From assembly GCF_030294945.1 (NCBI RefSeq), contig NZ_AP018448.1, positions 2,418,001 through 2,482,000 on the forward strand: DNA of 64,000 nt. Reading direction: 5' to 3'. The notes beneath the pieces are model-generated. The model saw only the letters and a program-made list of their open reading frames with translations. It did no database searches and had not been told where the DNA came from. Origin of the DNA: Streptomyces graminofaciens. GTDB lineage: Bacteria; Actinomycetota; Actinomycetes; Streptomycetales; Streptomycetaceae. The position numbers and the translations under genes are program-made. Of this stretch, positions 1-7,909 are shown in pieces. Every line of letters begins with the position of its first letter. Within the stretch, counting starts at the first letter, position 1.

Positions 1-1509
1 GTCGAGACACCGGTTCGAGCCCTGGCCGACGATCTGCGCGGTGGCGTTCTGGGCGTTCTTGGTGAAGGTGATCGTGGCGTGCGAGGGGAGTGTGTAGGAG
101 AAGGAACCGGCGCCGTTCCAGGTGGTGGTGAAGGTGGTGGCGGAGGAGTTGTTGTTGTACGCCACCAGCACCTCGCCGCCGTCGGGGTTCTTGTAGGCCT
201 GGGCCCAGATGCCGCCGCCGTCGCTGTAGCCGATGCGGGTCGCACCGGGGACGACGAACTTGGAGAACTGGCCGAGCTGATAGTAGTTGTCGGTGTACGT
301 GGCCTTGCCCGTCGCCTGGTCGATGGTGACCAGCCCGGTGCAGTTGGTACAGCCGACGCCCATCTTGGGCCCGCCATCGGTGTCCAGGGCGAGGTTCCAC
401 AGCAGGGCGCCGTTGGCCCAGTTATAGGTGGACTCCAGGGCGAGTTGGGCGGCGTTCATCGGAGCGATGCCGGGCCCGGTGGAGCACTCGCTTTCATAGA
501 TCCTCTTGTCCGGGGCGGTGTTGTGGATGGTGGTCATCCGGCCGAGGTCGTCCTGGTAGCAGTGCCACGCGGTGCCGTACATCGCGTCGCGTGCCGCCTG
601 GTTGTTCAGCAACGTGTTGGCATAGTTGAGATCCACATGGTCGGCGTCACCGCCCAGGATCTTCGTGTCCCCCAGGCCGGCCTGCCGCAGCGCCGGAGCC
701 AGGTTGTCGGCGATGAAGGTCGCCTCGTTGCTCGCGGGCCACAGCATCGCCGAGTAGGTGGACGGTGAGATGGTGGGCTCGTTCTGCGGGGTGACGCCCC
801 AGACATTGACACCCTTGGCCTTGTACTCCTGGAGAAACTTCACGTAGTACTGCGCCAGCGGGCCGTACATGTCGGAGCGCAGGGTGCCGTTGTTGATGCC
901 CAGCATGGTGTTGGTCGTCTTCATCCACGCCGGCGGGCTCCAGTTGTTGGTGAAGAGCTTCATCGCCGGGTTGAGCGCCTGGGCCTGCTTGATGACCGGG
1001 ATGACGTACACGTCGTCGTGCGCGGTGGAGAAGTTGGCCAGGGTGGGGTCGGCGACGCCGCCGTTGTCGTCGTACGAGTACGTACCGGGGTTGCCGGGCG
1101 GGGTCGCGGTGTAGTCGGACGACCCCATCGGCACCCGCATCAGGGACAGGCCGATGCCGGAGCCCCTGCTGAACAGGTCGCGCATCACGCGGTCGCGGGT
1201 GGCCGCGCTGAGCTTGTTCTGCAGCAGGTAGGTCGAGGTGTCGGTGAAGGAGGCACCGAAACCGTCGATGGTCTGCAGAGTCTTGGTGTTGTCCACCATC
1301 AGGTTCACGGCCCCGGAGGAGACCGGACCGAGGGTGATGCCCGGCTGCGGAGTCAGCGCCTGGCTCAGGTCCGCGGTCGTCAGCGTCACCCCGATCACCG
1401 TGTCCGCGGCAACCGCCGGCGTCGCCAGCACCGCCAGACCGCCCGCAGCGGCCACTGCCAACGCGGTGACCTGCGCGCCGGCTCTACAAAATCGACGTCT
1501 GAGAAGCAT
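1..1509 (-). CDS. Secreted GH30-family glycoside hydrolase with ricin-type lectin domain (3' end outside window)
   Basis: Extracellular retaining O-glycosyl hydrolase acting on a plant or microbial polysaccharide. The start gives a signal peptide of about 34 residues (MLLRRRFCRAG, hydrophobic core, cut after AVA). Family GH30 is shown by the acid/base glutamate in VTPQNEP (about residue 244) and the nucleophile in YESECS (about residue 341), in the usual spacing. After the (beta/alpha)8 and beta-sandwich parts the sequence reads GQGSNRCLD, the start of a ricin-type beta-trefoil (CBM13), where the window cuts it. GH30 plus CBM13 in Streptomyces is known for endo-beta-1,6-galactanases, but glucosylceramidase-like or xylanase activity cannot be excluded. 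A GGAAGAGGA ribosome site lies about 12 bases before the ATG. It is a lone gene at the edge of a relic-rich region. Confidence 0.85.
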   Translation of the reverse strand, partial: MLLRRRFCRAGAQVTALAVAAAGGLAVLATPAVAADTVIGVTLTTADLSQALTPQPGITLGPVSSGAVNLMVDNTKTLQTIDGFGASFTDTSTYLLQNKLSAATRDRVMRDLFSRGSGIGLSLMRVPMGSSDYTATPPGNPGTYSYDDNGGVADPTLANFSTAHDDVYVIPVIKQAQALNPAMKLFTNNWSPPAWMKTTNTMLGINNGTLRSDMYGPLAQYYVKFLQEYKAKGVNVWGVTPQNEPTISPSTYSAMLWPASNEATFIADNLAPALRQAGLGDTKILGGDADHVDLNYANTLLNNQAARDAMYGTAWHCYQDDLGRMTTIHNTAPDKRIYESECSTGPGIAPMNAAQLALESTYNWANGALLWNLALDTDGGPKMGVGCTNCTGLVTIDQATGKATYTDNYYQLGQFSKFVVPGATRIGYSDGGGIWAQAYKNPDGGEVLVAYNNNSSATTFTTTWNGAGSFSYTLPSHATITFTKNAQNATAQIVGQGSNRCLD

Positions 1510-1749
1510 GGAAGGAGTCCTCTTCCTGCCATGGCCCGTTCACCGTCTCGCGTTCCAGAGCAAGCGTTTGTAAGGGCCGTTGCTTAATTGCCCCACACTG
1601 TTGGGGCCAAAAGGGACCGGTGTCAAGATTCGTGACGCGTGCGGCCAGTGTGCCGGAGCCGCCCCGGCCCCGGCCGCAAGCCGATCCGTCACCACTCATC
1701 ACAGGCCCAGCACCCCCTGCCACCTGCGCCGTTCCAGCACTGCGGGATT

Positions 1750-1965
1750 GCGGGTCCTACGACCCTGGCAGCCCCACGTGGGTGGTGACGAGGGAGTGGA
1801 CGATGGCGAGGCCTGGCCCGGACCGCCTGTAGCGCGGTTGCGGGAGGTGTCGGCACGGTAGAAGCCTTCGAAGATGCGGCTACTTTGTTCGGCGGTGAAT
1901 CCAGGGCCCCTGGTCGGCGACTTCCAGGACGACGCGGTCGCCGATCGTCTCGACGCCGATGCGAA
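1750..1965 (-). pseudogene. Relic of a sensor histidine kinase ATPase domain
   Basis: Only the C-terminal catalytic ATPase part remains. Read across three frames it gives VETIGDRVVLEVADQG, then PGFTAEQSSRIFEGFYR, then GLAIVHSLVTTH, which are the G1 and G2 boxes of HATPase_c kinases. There is no dimerisation domain or sensor, and at least two frameshifts break it. It is joined directly to the end of an IS1380 transposase relic, so a deletion or insertion has fused the two. Not expected to make protein. Confidence 0.7.
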
Positions 1966-2460
1966 TCGCATGGGCATCCAGGCCAGCAGGTCGAGCGCGA
2001 TCTGGACGATCTCCAGCCAGACCTGGTAGACGGGGCGCTTCGTTGCGCGCGGGCAGGCCACCGCTTCATGCCCCATTAGGTTGCGCAGGCCGGTGTCACG
2101 GGCGGCGCGGATGCGGTCCTCGACTCGGGCACTCTGGCGGTGCCACAGCTCCAGCTCGGCGATCGGTGTGTGCTGGGTGTTGGTGGCCAAGCAGGTCAGC
2201 CGCATTCCGTAGGCGTCGGTGAATCGCAACTGCGCGCCAGGATGCGGCCGTTCCTTGCGGACAATCATCCGTATCCCCTTGGGCCGGCCGTCCAGGACGT
2301 CCCCGGCGAGCTCGGCCACTCGGGCACCTCGCGGATCTCGCCGTCCGGCTCGAGCGCGGGCGTCCAGGCCGAGGCCGGGACTTTCAGCACAGCCTCGTGG
2401 ATGGCCTCTGTGATACCGGCGAGGAGGTCGTCACCGAGGCCGGTCACGAGTGCGCGCCCC
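1966..2460 (-). pseudogene. IS1380-family transposase relic
   Basis: Characteristic IS1380 transposase blocks are visible: MIVRKERPHPGAQLRFTDA, CLATNTQHTPIAELELWHR, RVEDRIRAARDTGLRNL and WLEIVQIALDLLAWMP. The upstream part (GLGDDLLAGITEAIHEAV) lies in another frame, with the shift near 2330. N- and C-terminal ends are missing and no terminal inverted repeats were found. A second, shorter relic of the same family lies at 6145-6245 on the other strand. Confidence 0.75.
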
Positions 2461-2568
2461 CGAAGCGACAACACCCCCCAAAGCCCGCCACCAACTCCAT
2501 TCATGGGTATGCCCGCTGATGTGTCAGGGTTCGAACCGATACCTCCATCAGTAAGCCGCCGGGTGCGA

Positions 2569-2602
2569 GAGGGCGAGTGGTACCGCGGTACCACTCGCCC
2601 TC
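2569..2602. promoter_or_regulatory. Perfect 34-bp palindrome, probable operator
   Basis: Each 17-base arm is the exact complement of the other; the centre is GAGTGGTACCGCGGTACC, extended outwards by CGCC and CTC. There is no loop and no T-run, so a dimeric-repressor operator (TetR-like) fits better than a terminator. It sits about 110 bases before the ABC ATPase relic, whose promoter it may once have controlled. Confidence 0.6.
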
Positions 2603-2711
2603 CGAAGATTCCCCCGGGGTCCCAAGGATCAGGCCTGCCGCGCTCCTAGCTTCGAATGCAGACACCGCGGTGCGGCCGCGGCCGATTTCGAGGTAGGAAA
2701 GGCCCACTCCC

Positions 2712-3160
2712 ATGATCGAAGCGCGTGAGCTGACAAAGCGATACGGGGACAAGACGGTCGTCGACAACCTCAGCTTCACCGTCAAGCCAGGTGAGGTGAC
2801 CGGCTTCCTGGGGCCCAACGGCGCGGGCAAGTCCACGACCATGCGCATGATCGTCGGCCTGGACTCCCCCACCAAGGGCTCGGTCGCCGTGAACGGGCAC
2901 TCCTACGCCAAGCTCGCCGCGCCGTTGCAGGAGATCGGCACGCTGCTGGAGGCCAAGTCCGTACACCCGGGGCGTACCGCGTTGAACCACCTGATGGCGC
3001 TCGCGAACACCCACGGCATTCCGCGCCGCCGGGTGGAGGAGGTCATCGAGCTGGCGGGGCTGACCAGCGTGGCCGGCAAGCGCGTGGGTGCCTTTTCGCT
3101 CGGCATGGGCCAGCGGCTCGGTATCGCCGCGGCCCTCCTCGGCGACCCGGCGATCGTAAC
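2712..3160 (+). pseudogene. ABC transporter ATP-binding protein, 3'-truncated
   Basis: The first 150 residues are a good drug-exporter-type ABC ATPase: MIEARELTKRYG start, Walker A GPNGAGKSTT around residue 37, and signature-like FSLGMGQRLGIAAALLGDP. Sequence similarity stops exactly where Walker B (LxxDEP) should begin. The reading frame then runs into unrelated DNA that in another frame encodes a LuxR tail. Without Walker B, D-loop and H-loop the product cannot hydrolyse ATP. The start has an AGGAAAGG-type ribosome site. A deletion between an ABC gene and a response-regulator gene is the simplest explanation. Confidence 0.75.
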
Positions 3161-3165
3161 GACTC

Positions 3166-3291
3166 GTCCTCACCGAGTCCACGGTCAAGAAGCACGTCGG
3201 GCGGGTCCTCGCCAAGATCGGGGCGCGCGACCGCATCCAAGCCGTGATCACGGCGTACGACACCGGGTTGGTCAGGACTAAGCGGTCCTAA
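3166..3291 (+). pseudogene. Relic of a LuxR/NarL-type helix-turn-helix C-terminus
   Basis: In the frame one base off from the ABC relic, the DNA reads [20 protein letters not shown], then [15 protein letters not shown] and a stop. This is the recognition helix and tail of a NarL-type response regulator. The receiver and the first half of the DNA-binding domain are absent. Its stop codon overlaps the left terminal repeat of the adjacent IS element. Confidence 0.7.
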
Positions 3292-3748
3292 CAAGGCGTT
3301 GGACGTGGCGGTGAGTGATCAGGCAGGTGGCGAGGCCGAGGAAGGCTTCGTGGATGTCGTCGCGTCGTTCCCAGCGGATGCGCAGTCGGCGGAAGCCGTG
3401 CAGCCAGGAGATCGTGCGCTCGACGACGTAGCGGAAGGTGCCGAGGCCGGAGCCGTGTGGCTGGCCTCGTTCGGCGATGACAGGGCGGATGCCGCGTTGC
3501 CACAGCAGGCACCGGTACTTGTCGTGGTCGTAGCCGCGGTCCGCGAGGAGCGCGTCGGGTCGGCGTCTGGGCCGGCCGACGAGTCCGGCCACGGCCGGAA
3601 CCTTGTCCAGCAGGGGCAGCAACTGGGTGACGTCGTTGCGGTTTCCGCCGGTCAGCAAGACTGCGAGCGGGATGCCCTGGCCGTCGGTGAGGACGTGGTG
3701 CTTGCTGCCCGGCCGTGCGCGGTCGACCGGGCTGGGCCCGCTTTTGGG
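3278..3748 (-). CDS. IS5-type transposase, second frame (OrfB, made by -1 frameshift)
   Basis: C-terminal half of the DDE transposase. It contains [17 protein letters not shown], the second aspartate in LLADRGYD, and the glutamate region [18 protein letters not shown], which is the Y-(2)-R-(3)-E-(6)-R-like signature of IS5 elements. It has no convincing start of its own, so translation by frameshifting from OrfA is expected. It ends just past the left terminal repeat. Confidence 0.75.
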   Translation of the reverse strand, partial: PKSGPSPVDRARPGSKHHVLTDGQGIPLAVLLTGGNRNDVTQLLPLLDKVPAVAGLVGRPRRRPDALLADRGYDHDKYRCLLWQRGIRPVIAERGQPHGSGLGTFRYVVERTISWLHGFRRLRIRWERRDDIHEAFLGLATCLITHRHVQRLVRTA

Positions 3749-4122
3749 CCGCGCCGGGCCGCCCTGACGTGGGAGGAGTCGATCACCGCCCGCGACCAGT
3801 CCAGCTTCTTCGCCACCCGCAGCTTCTTCAGCAGCACCAGGTAGAGTCCGTCCCACACGCCGGCCTCGTTCCACGCGGCCAGCCGCCGCCAGCACGTCAT
3901 CCCCGACCCGCAGCCCAGCTCCTGCGGCAGATACTCCCACTGGATGCCGGTATGCAGCACGAACAGAATCCCGCACAACGCTTGCCGGTCCGGCACCCGC
4001 GGCCGGCTCTCCACCAGCTTCGGCCCCGGCCCGGGCAGCAACGGCTCGATCAGCGACCACAGTTCATCCGACACGATCCACGGCCGCGACTGACGTTTCC
4101 CCACGGCCAGACCAACGACCAC
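3652..4122 (-). CDS. IS5-type transposase, first frame (OrfA)
   Basis: N-terminal half of a DDE transposase: WIVSDELWSLIEPLLP (the DUF4096-type helix-turn-helix region), GILFVLHTGIQWEYLPQELG, and the first catalytic aspartate in AVIDSSHVRA. After this point the zero frame decays into low-complexity residues. The protein is meant to continue in the minus-one frame through a C CCA AAA slip site at 3742-3748. Full activity needs the fused product. Confidence 0.8.
   Translation of the reverse strand: MVVGLAVGKRQSRPWIVSDELWSLIEPLLPGPGPKLVESRPRVPDRQALCGILFVLHTGIQWEYLPQELGCGSGMTCWRRLAAWNEAGVWDGLYLVLLKKLRVAKKLDWSRAVIDSSHVRAARRGPKAGPARSTAHGRAASTTSSPTARASRSQSC
3742..3748 (-). other. Ribosomal -1 frameshift site in IS copy A
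   Basis: On the coding strand the bases read C CCA AAA G in the OrfA frame, a canonical X XXY YYZ slippery heptamer. Slipping back one base joins OrfA (GPK) to OrfB (PKSGP) exactly at the point where the conserved transposase sequence changes frame. Confidence 0.65.
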
Positions 4123-4257
4123 CCGCGCCGAAAATCACATGATCAACGGCTTCTGTTAGGACCTTTTAGGGGAACCGCCCTCGGGGTCGCCGATGCGCGC
4201 GCAGCTCGCGGATTCGCCGACGGAAGCACTCGACGTAGACCTTTTTAAGACGTCGTC

Positions 4258-4718
4258 TCATTTGGCGAGTCTGCGGTAGCAGATGAGGCTGCAGGCAATG
4301 GCGGTGAAGGCCAGGAAGTGTTCGGCCTTGCGTTCGTAGCGGCGGTGCAGACGGCGGCAGCCGCCCAGCCATGACATCGTGCGCTCGATAGTCCAACGGT
4401 GTCGGCCGAGTCGCGTGGAGGACTCGATGCCCTTGCGGGCGATGCGGTGCCGGATACCTCGCTTGCGTAGCCATCGGCGCAGGTGGTCGTAGTCGTAGCC
4501 TTTGTCCGCGTGCAGCTTGGCCGGCCGGCGTCTGCGCGGGCCGCGGCGGGAGCGGATCGGCGGGATGCCGCGCACCAGCGGCTCGAGTGCCTGGCTGTCA
4601 TGCAGGTTCGCGCCGGAGATCCCGACCGAGAGGGGTAAACCGGTCCGCTCGGTGATCAAGTGGACCTTCGAGCCCTTCTTGCCCCGGTCTACAGGATTCG
4701 GACCTGTCAGGTCCCCCC
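4258..4718 (-). CDS. IS5-type transposase, second frame (OrfB, made by -1 frameshift)
   Basis: C-terminal transposase half: LTGPNPVDRGKKGSKVH, second aspartate in LHADKGYDYDHL, glutamate region IERTMSWLGGCRRLHRRY, ending CSLICYRRLAK. It lacks a start of its own near the conserved beginning. It aligns as the direct continuation of OrfA after a minus-one slip on the G-run. Confidence 0.75.
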
Positions 4719-5054
4719 TTTCAGGGCCCGCATGTTCACCGAGTCGATCGCGCAACGTGACCAGTCCAACTCTCCGCGCGAGCCCAGTTCGTCGAGGATG
4801 ACGCGGTGCAGCTTCGCCCAGACCCGGGCGGCGGTCCACTCGGTGAAGCGCCGGTGCGCGGTCGGCCCCGAGGGGCCGAAGACCGGCGGCAACTGCCGCC
4901 AGGTGCAACCCGTCGTGGCCACGAAGATGATCGCGGCCAGCACCTCACGATCCCCGTACCGCCGCCGACCGCCGCCCTGCGGCCGCGATGGAGCAGGCGG
5001 GACCACCCACTGGAACAGTTCCCACAACTCGTCCGGCACCATGCGCTCGACCAT
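4707..5054 (-). CDS. IS5-type transposase, first frame (OrfA)
   Basis: N-terminal transposase half: MVERMVPDELWELFQWVVP, REVLAAIIFVATTGCTWRQL, and the first catalytic aspartate in RCAIDSVNMRALKGG, followed by a stop. The start chosen (ATG, with a second in-frame ATG five codons later) lies about 45 bases inside the right terminal repeat. The frame ends at a run of six G preceded by AAA, where a minus-one slip would continue into OrfB. Confidence 0.8.
   Translation of the reverse strand: MVERMVPDELWELFQWVVPPAPSRPQGGGRRRYGDREVLAAIIFVATTGCTWRQLPPVFGPSGPTAHRRFTEWTAARVWAKLHRVILDELGSRGELDWSRCAIDSVNMRALKGGT
4713..4721 (-). other. Poly-G frameshift site in IS copy B
   Basis: The coding strand reads AAA GGG GGG ACC TGA at the end of OrfA. 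Slipping back one base on the six-G run gives AGG GGG GAC CTG ACA, which restores the conserved LTGPNPVDR continuation. Confidence 0.55.
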
Positions 5055-5151
5055 CACCACATCGTGCAGACTACCCAGCACTCCAAATGAGACGACGTCT
5101 AAACCGATGGCTTGAGGTCCAGGCTGTCCGCTGAACTGGAGATCCGGCACC

Positions 5152-6141
5152 ATGATCCAGCCCCCCACCCTCGGACTCATCGGCTGCGGAATGGTCGGCA
5201 ACGCGCTGGCCCGTCTCGCCGTCGCCTCCGGCCTGAATGTCGTACTCAGCAACTCGCGCGGACCCGAGTCCCTCGCCGCCCTGGTCGCCGAACTCGGCCC
5301 ACGAGCTCGCGCGGCCACACCGCCCGAGGCCGCCCAGGCGGGCGACCTGGTCGCGGTGGCCATCCCCCTGAACGCCTATGACCGGCTTCCCGCCACGGAG
5401 TTGGCGGGAAGAACCGTCATCGACCTCATGAACTACCACCCGGAGCGGCACGGCCCGATCGCCGTGCTGGACTCGGGCGGGATGACGCCCAGTCGCCTGG
5501 TCCAGCGGCACCTGGTCGGGTCCTCCGTGGTGAAGGTGTTCAGCGACATCGACTTCCGCCGTCTGCGCCCCGGCCCCCGGCTGGGTGTCCTCGACCGCAG
5601 CATCCTGCCCGTCGCGGGCGACGACGTGGACGCCAAGGCGGAGGTGTCCCGGCTGCTGAATGCCCTCGGCTACCACGTGTTGGACGTCGGCACGTTCGAG
5701 AACAGCCGGGTGCTCACTACCCTCGCGGTCGCCACCGAACAGGCCAGGGCGGTCACACGGGCGATGGCCGAGAAACTGGAGATCCTCCCGCCGGGCTCTC
5801 CCGGCTACGTGAACTGGCCGACCGCGTCCTGCTCCGCCGCCGTGAGGATCCGTCTGTCGCCCCAGGAACAGCGGATCATGACACTGACTGCCGCCGGCCG
5901 TTCGCTGTCAGAGGTGGCACAGGAGATGTACTTGTCGGAGAAGACAGTCAGGAACTATCTGAGCCGTATCTACGGGAAACTCGGCGTACGGTCCCGATAC
6001 CAAGCCATTCTCCACTGGCTGGGGCACGTGGATACCCCTGACGTCGATTCCAGCGTGTCCCCGGCTGGCCAGGACCACCGAGCCCCAGCCGACCGGTCGT
6101 CGACCGCAGTTGTGACGGACCCCCGGCTCGGCCCGATGTAG
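5152..6141 (+). CDS. Chimeric protein: F420/NADP-dependent oxidoreductase domain fused to LuxR-type helix-turn-helix
   Basis: Residues 1-215 form a Rossmann NADP-binding domain of the F420-dependent NADP reductase family (GLIGCGMVGNALARLAV near the N-terminus, VVKVFSDIDF in the middle), with a predicted reductase or dinucleotide-binding role. From about residue 226 the sequence becomes a NarL-type DNA-binding domain (LSPQEQRIMTLTAAGRSLSE, then VAQEMYLSEKTVRNYLSRIY). The tail after it looks unstructured and ends next to an IS1380 relic. The upstream flank is IS copy B. This combination is not one I know as a standard architecture, and similar truncation-fusions nearby suggest a deletion joined two genes in frame. 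The frame is open over 329 codons with a GGAG site before the ATG, so it could be made. Function is unknown. Confidence 0.6.
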   Translation: MIQPPTLGLIGCGMVGNALARLAVASGLNVVLSNSRGPESLAALVAELGPRARAATPPEAAQAGDLVAVAIPLNAYDRLPATELAGRTVIDLMNYHPERHGPIAVLDSGGMTPSRLVQRHLVGSSVVKVFSDIDFRRLRPGPRLGVLDRSILPVAGDDVDAKAEVSRLLNALGYHVLDVGTFENSRVLTTLAVATEQARAVTRAMAEKLEILPPGSPGYVNWPTASCSAAVRIRLSPQEQRIMTLTAAGRSLSEVAQEMYLSEKTVRNYLSRIYGKLGVRSRYQAILHWLGHVDTPDVDSSVSPAGQDHRAPADRSSTAVVTDPRLGPM

Positions 6142-6144
6142 CCC

Positions 6145-6245
6145 ACCAAGGAAGTGTGGCTGATCGTCCGTAAGGAACGGCTGTACCTCTGGGCGTTGTG
6201 CTTCACCAACGCGCCAAGGGTCCGCCGGTCGCCGCGGTGGAGCAG
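6145..6245 (+). pseudogene. Short IS1380-family transposase relic
   Basis: Translation gives WLIVRKERLYLWALCFTNA, which matches the IS1380 block seen at the other relic (MIVRKERPHPGAQLRFTDA). Only about 30 codons remain, on the opposite strand to the first relic. It marks the downstream edge of the chimeric F420/LuxR gene. Confidence 0.5.
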
Positions 6246-6494
6246 CTCCACCGCGGCGACCGAGGGGCGAGGACCGCATCCCTGCCGCTACAGCGACGTC
6301 ATCAGGGCGTGCCCTACGCGGTCACGGCGGCGCACTGAGCACTGTGCATCGTGAAGTTGCTGGTCACGGGTCTGGTGTGCTCGTGCTGGTCGCGGCGGAT
6401 GACCTCGGCGTAGATCATCGGTCACCAGGCGACTTCGCGGTTCGTCAGGCATCCCATGCCGTTTTTCGGCGGCTCGGGAGTGCGGGTCTGTTTC

Positions 6495-6725
6495 CTAAAT
6501 GCCCGCGCACTCCACGTAGGCATACCAGTTGCTCTCGTCATACCAGTACCAATAGGTACCAGTGGGGGTTCCGCCCCTCTTCTTACATTCCGCCTTAGCG
6601 AGTTGCGCAGCCTCAGTCTTGTAGGGGGCAGGGCCGCCCGTGACCTTCTGGACCGCGGATGCGGGCAACGCGGCCAAGACCACCAAAGCTCCTGACATCA
6701 CCACCATCGCGAGTCCTCTCTTCAT
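6495..6725 (-). CDS. Small secreted protein of unknown function
   Basis: A 76-residue protein with a clear signal peptide (MKRGLAMVVMSGALVVLAAL, cut after ASA). The mature part of about 50 residues carries two cysteines (AECKKRGG and YVECAGI), likely one disulfide, and an aromatic cluster TYWYWYDESNWYAY. The ATG chosen gives the cleanest signal peptide; an in-frame ATG 12 codons upstream is possible. It is a single gene with no operon partner. Small exported proteins of this shape are common in Streptomyces. I do not recognise a family and assign no function. Confidence 0.6.
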   Translation of the reverse strand: MKRGLAMVVMSGALVVLAALPASAVQKVTGGPAPYKTEAAQLAKAECKKRGGTPTGTYWYWYDESNWYAYVECAGI

Positions 6726-6837
6726 GGCCTGCGAACCAACAGGGTTTCTCTTGCTGCGCATATGAATCCGTTTCTGTGCAAGTCGGAAGCCCCGCTTCGG
6801 GGCCGTTGAACGTCCCAAGAGGACGGCCAGCCATGGC

Positions 6838-6882
6838 GAAATTCTCGCAGTCGTCGCCAAGGGACGCATAGAGGCAAATGTC
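6838..6882 (-). repeat. Left copy of a diverged 45-bp inverted repeat
   Basis: Read on the minus strand it begins GACATTTGCCTCTATGCG and ends CTGCGAGAATTTC. It matches 7264-7308 on the plus strand at 36 of 45 positions. The changes fall mostly at third codon positions of the DIC-Y-CEN reading, so both copies may once have been coding. Confidence 0.5.
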
Positions 6883-7263
6883 CCTAGCGCGGGCGGAGAT
6901 GTCACTTGCCGATGTGCATGTCCTTTGCCCCCCACACACACCGCCCCGATACCGGGTGTGAGACGCACGCCCCGCATAGCCTGGCCGTCGGTCTGGCGGC
7001 TGTGTTCTGCACAGTCGGCGCGATCCCCCTCGCCTTCGCCGCCGAGGGCTCGTCCACCACGGGCCCCGGCCGGCGGCTCCCCCAGCCGACGGCGCCCATC
7101 TCGACCCCGGGCATCAGCCCCGCTGGACCCGCCCCCGGCGGCCCTGGACCCATGGCGAGGTCGGAACGCTTCCGCGGCAGCGAGGTCGCCCGCGCAGGCG
7201 GGCAGGCCCAGCACGGACAGGCGGAATCGGGGGAGGGTGCAGGGGCAGGCACGGTCTTCCGGT

Positions 7264-7308
7264 GACATTTGCCCCTATGTGTTCCTTGATCACACCTGCG
7301 AGAATCTC
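7264..7308 (+). repeat. Right copy of a diverged 45-bp inverted repeat
   Basis: Plus-strand partner of 6838-6882. It begins GACATTTGCCCCTATGTG and ends CTGCGAGAATCTC. Only a short open frame surrounds it. Confidence 0.5.
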
Positions 7309-7661
7309 ATGCAGAACATTCGCTCCGCCAGGGAGCCGATGAGCGACTTTCCCATTCGCGCATAAAGGGGCGAAAGTGGCATGTCTGTTTCCCGAATGAA
7401 GGCGACACCCGAGCAGCACTGGCAGGGATCGCCCTGATCGATCTGATTCTGCCGGGACATTTCGCGGAGCCCGGCTGCGATGTTGCGCGAGCCGCCGCGC
7501 GGAGACGGTTGGACGCGAAGCTGCGCGTGGCCCCGCATGCGTAGGCGAATCCTGCCGAACGGGCTTTGCAACATGTCCGCCCAGCTCCTCGTCGTGCGCT
7601 GACCTCGTTTCTGCCTGCGCCTTCCCTGCCTACTCCTCAACGTCGATCAAATTGCTGCCAG

Positions 7662-7832
7662 TTACGGAACACCATTCTGTAGAAGGTTCATTTCGCGCGC
7701 TTCGTCCATGCGTACCTCCACGGTCAGGGCTTCGTAGCCGACGTCCTTGAGGAGACCGAGTACCACTTCGTAGATCTCGGCTTTGCGTACCGGCGTCATC
7801 CGACGGCGCTGCTGTGGCGCTGCGTTCGTCAT
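7662..7832 (-). pseudogene. TetR-family regulator, N-terminal stub
   Basis: The first 45 codons look like a TetR DNA-binding start (MTNAAPQQRRRMTPVRKAEI, then LLKDVGYEALTVE). It breaks off before the recognition helix and ends at a stop after 56 residues. The ligand domain is absent. It lies between the CoA-transferase relic and the gene-poor stretch, so it was probably truncated by deletion. Confidence 0.6.
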
Positions 7833-7909
7833 GGTGCTTGCCTCCATCAGATTCACCGTCAGTCGTCACAGCGCATGTGCTGTGGAGGTGACGGTGTCAG
7901 GCCCTGGTG

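Larger units (their letters stand above)
3284..4163 (-). mobile_element. IS5-family insertion sequence (copy A)
   Basis: The element is bounded by imperfect inverted repeats: left end GGTCCTAACAAGGCGTTG, right end (read inwards) GGTCCTAACAGAAGCCGTTG. It holds one transposase in two overlapping frames on the minus strand. The second frame's stop lies six bases outside the left repeat, in flanking DNA. No clear target duplication could be read. Only 84 bases separate it from a second, different IS5-type element. Confidence 0.8.
4248..5100 (-). mobile_element. IS5-family insertion sequence (copy B)
   Basis: An 18-base perfect inverted repeat (AGACGTCGTCTCATTTGG) bounds the element. It holds a two-frame IS5-type transposase on the minus strand. 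Its repeats and protein differ from copy A, so the neighbours are independent insertions and not a duplication. It sits 51 bases before the next gene and probably replaced that gene's original promoter region. Confidence 0.85.
6726..7661. other. Gene-poor stretch with a diverged inverted repeat
   Basis: No convincing gene in about 930 bases. Two 45-base segments, 6838-6882 and 7264-7308, are about 80 percent identical in inverted orientation. Read outwards each encodes DIC-Y----L----CEN (DICLYASLGDDCEN and DICPYVFLDHTCEN). They may be relics of two divergent copies of a small cysteine-containing gene. Other open frames here have no recognisable protein features. Confidence 0.4.

Noticed and set aside
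1..40. Ricin-type lectin of the GH30 enzyme as a B-chain partner for the RIP domain
   Set aside because: It is part of the GH30 protein as a carbohydrate-binding module, 48 kb away and on the other strand.
2521..2545. tRNA T-arm-like GGTTCGAACC
   Set aside because: The flanking bases do not form a 5-bp stem and no acceptor, D or anticodon arm is present around it.
3284..5100. Composite transposon formed by the two IS5-type elements
   Set aside because: Terminal repeats and transposases differ, and only 84 bases without a gene lie between them.
7290..7640. Possible 116-residue minus-strand protein
   Set aside because: Arg/Gln-rich with no signal peptide, domain or ribosome site, and it overlaps the diverged inverted repeat.
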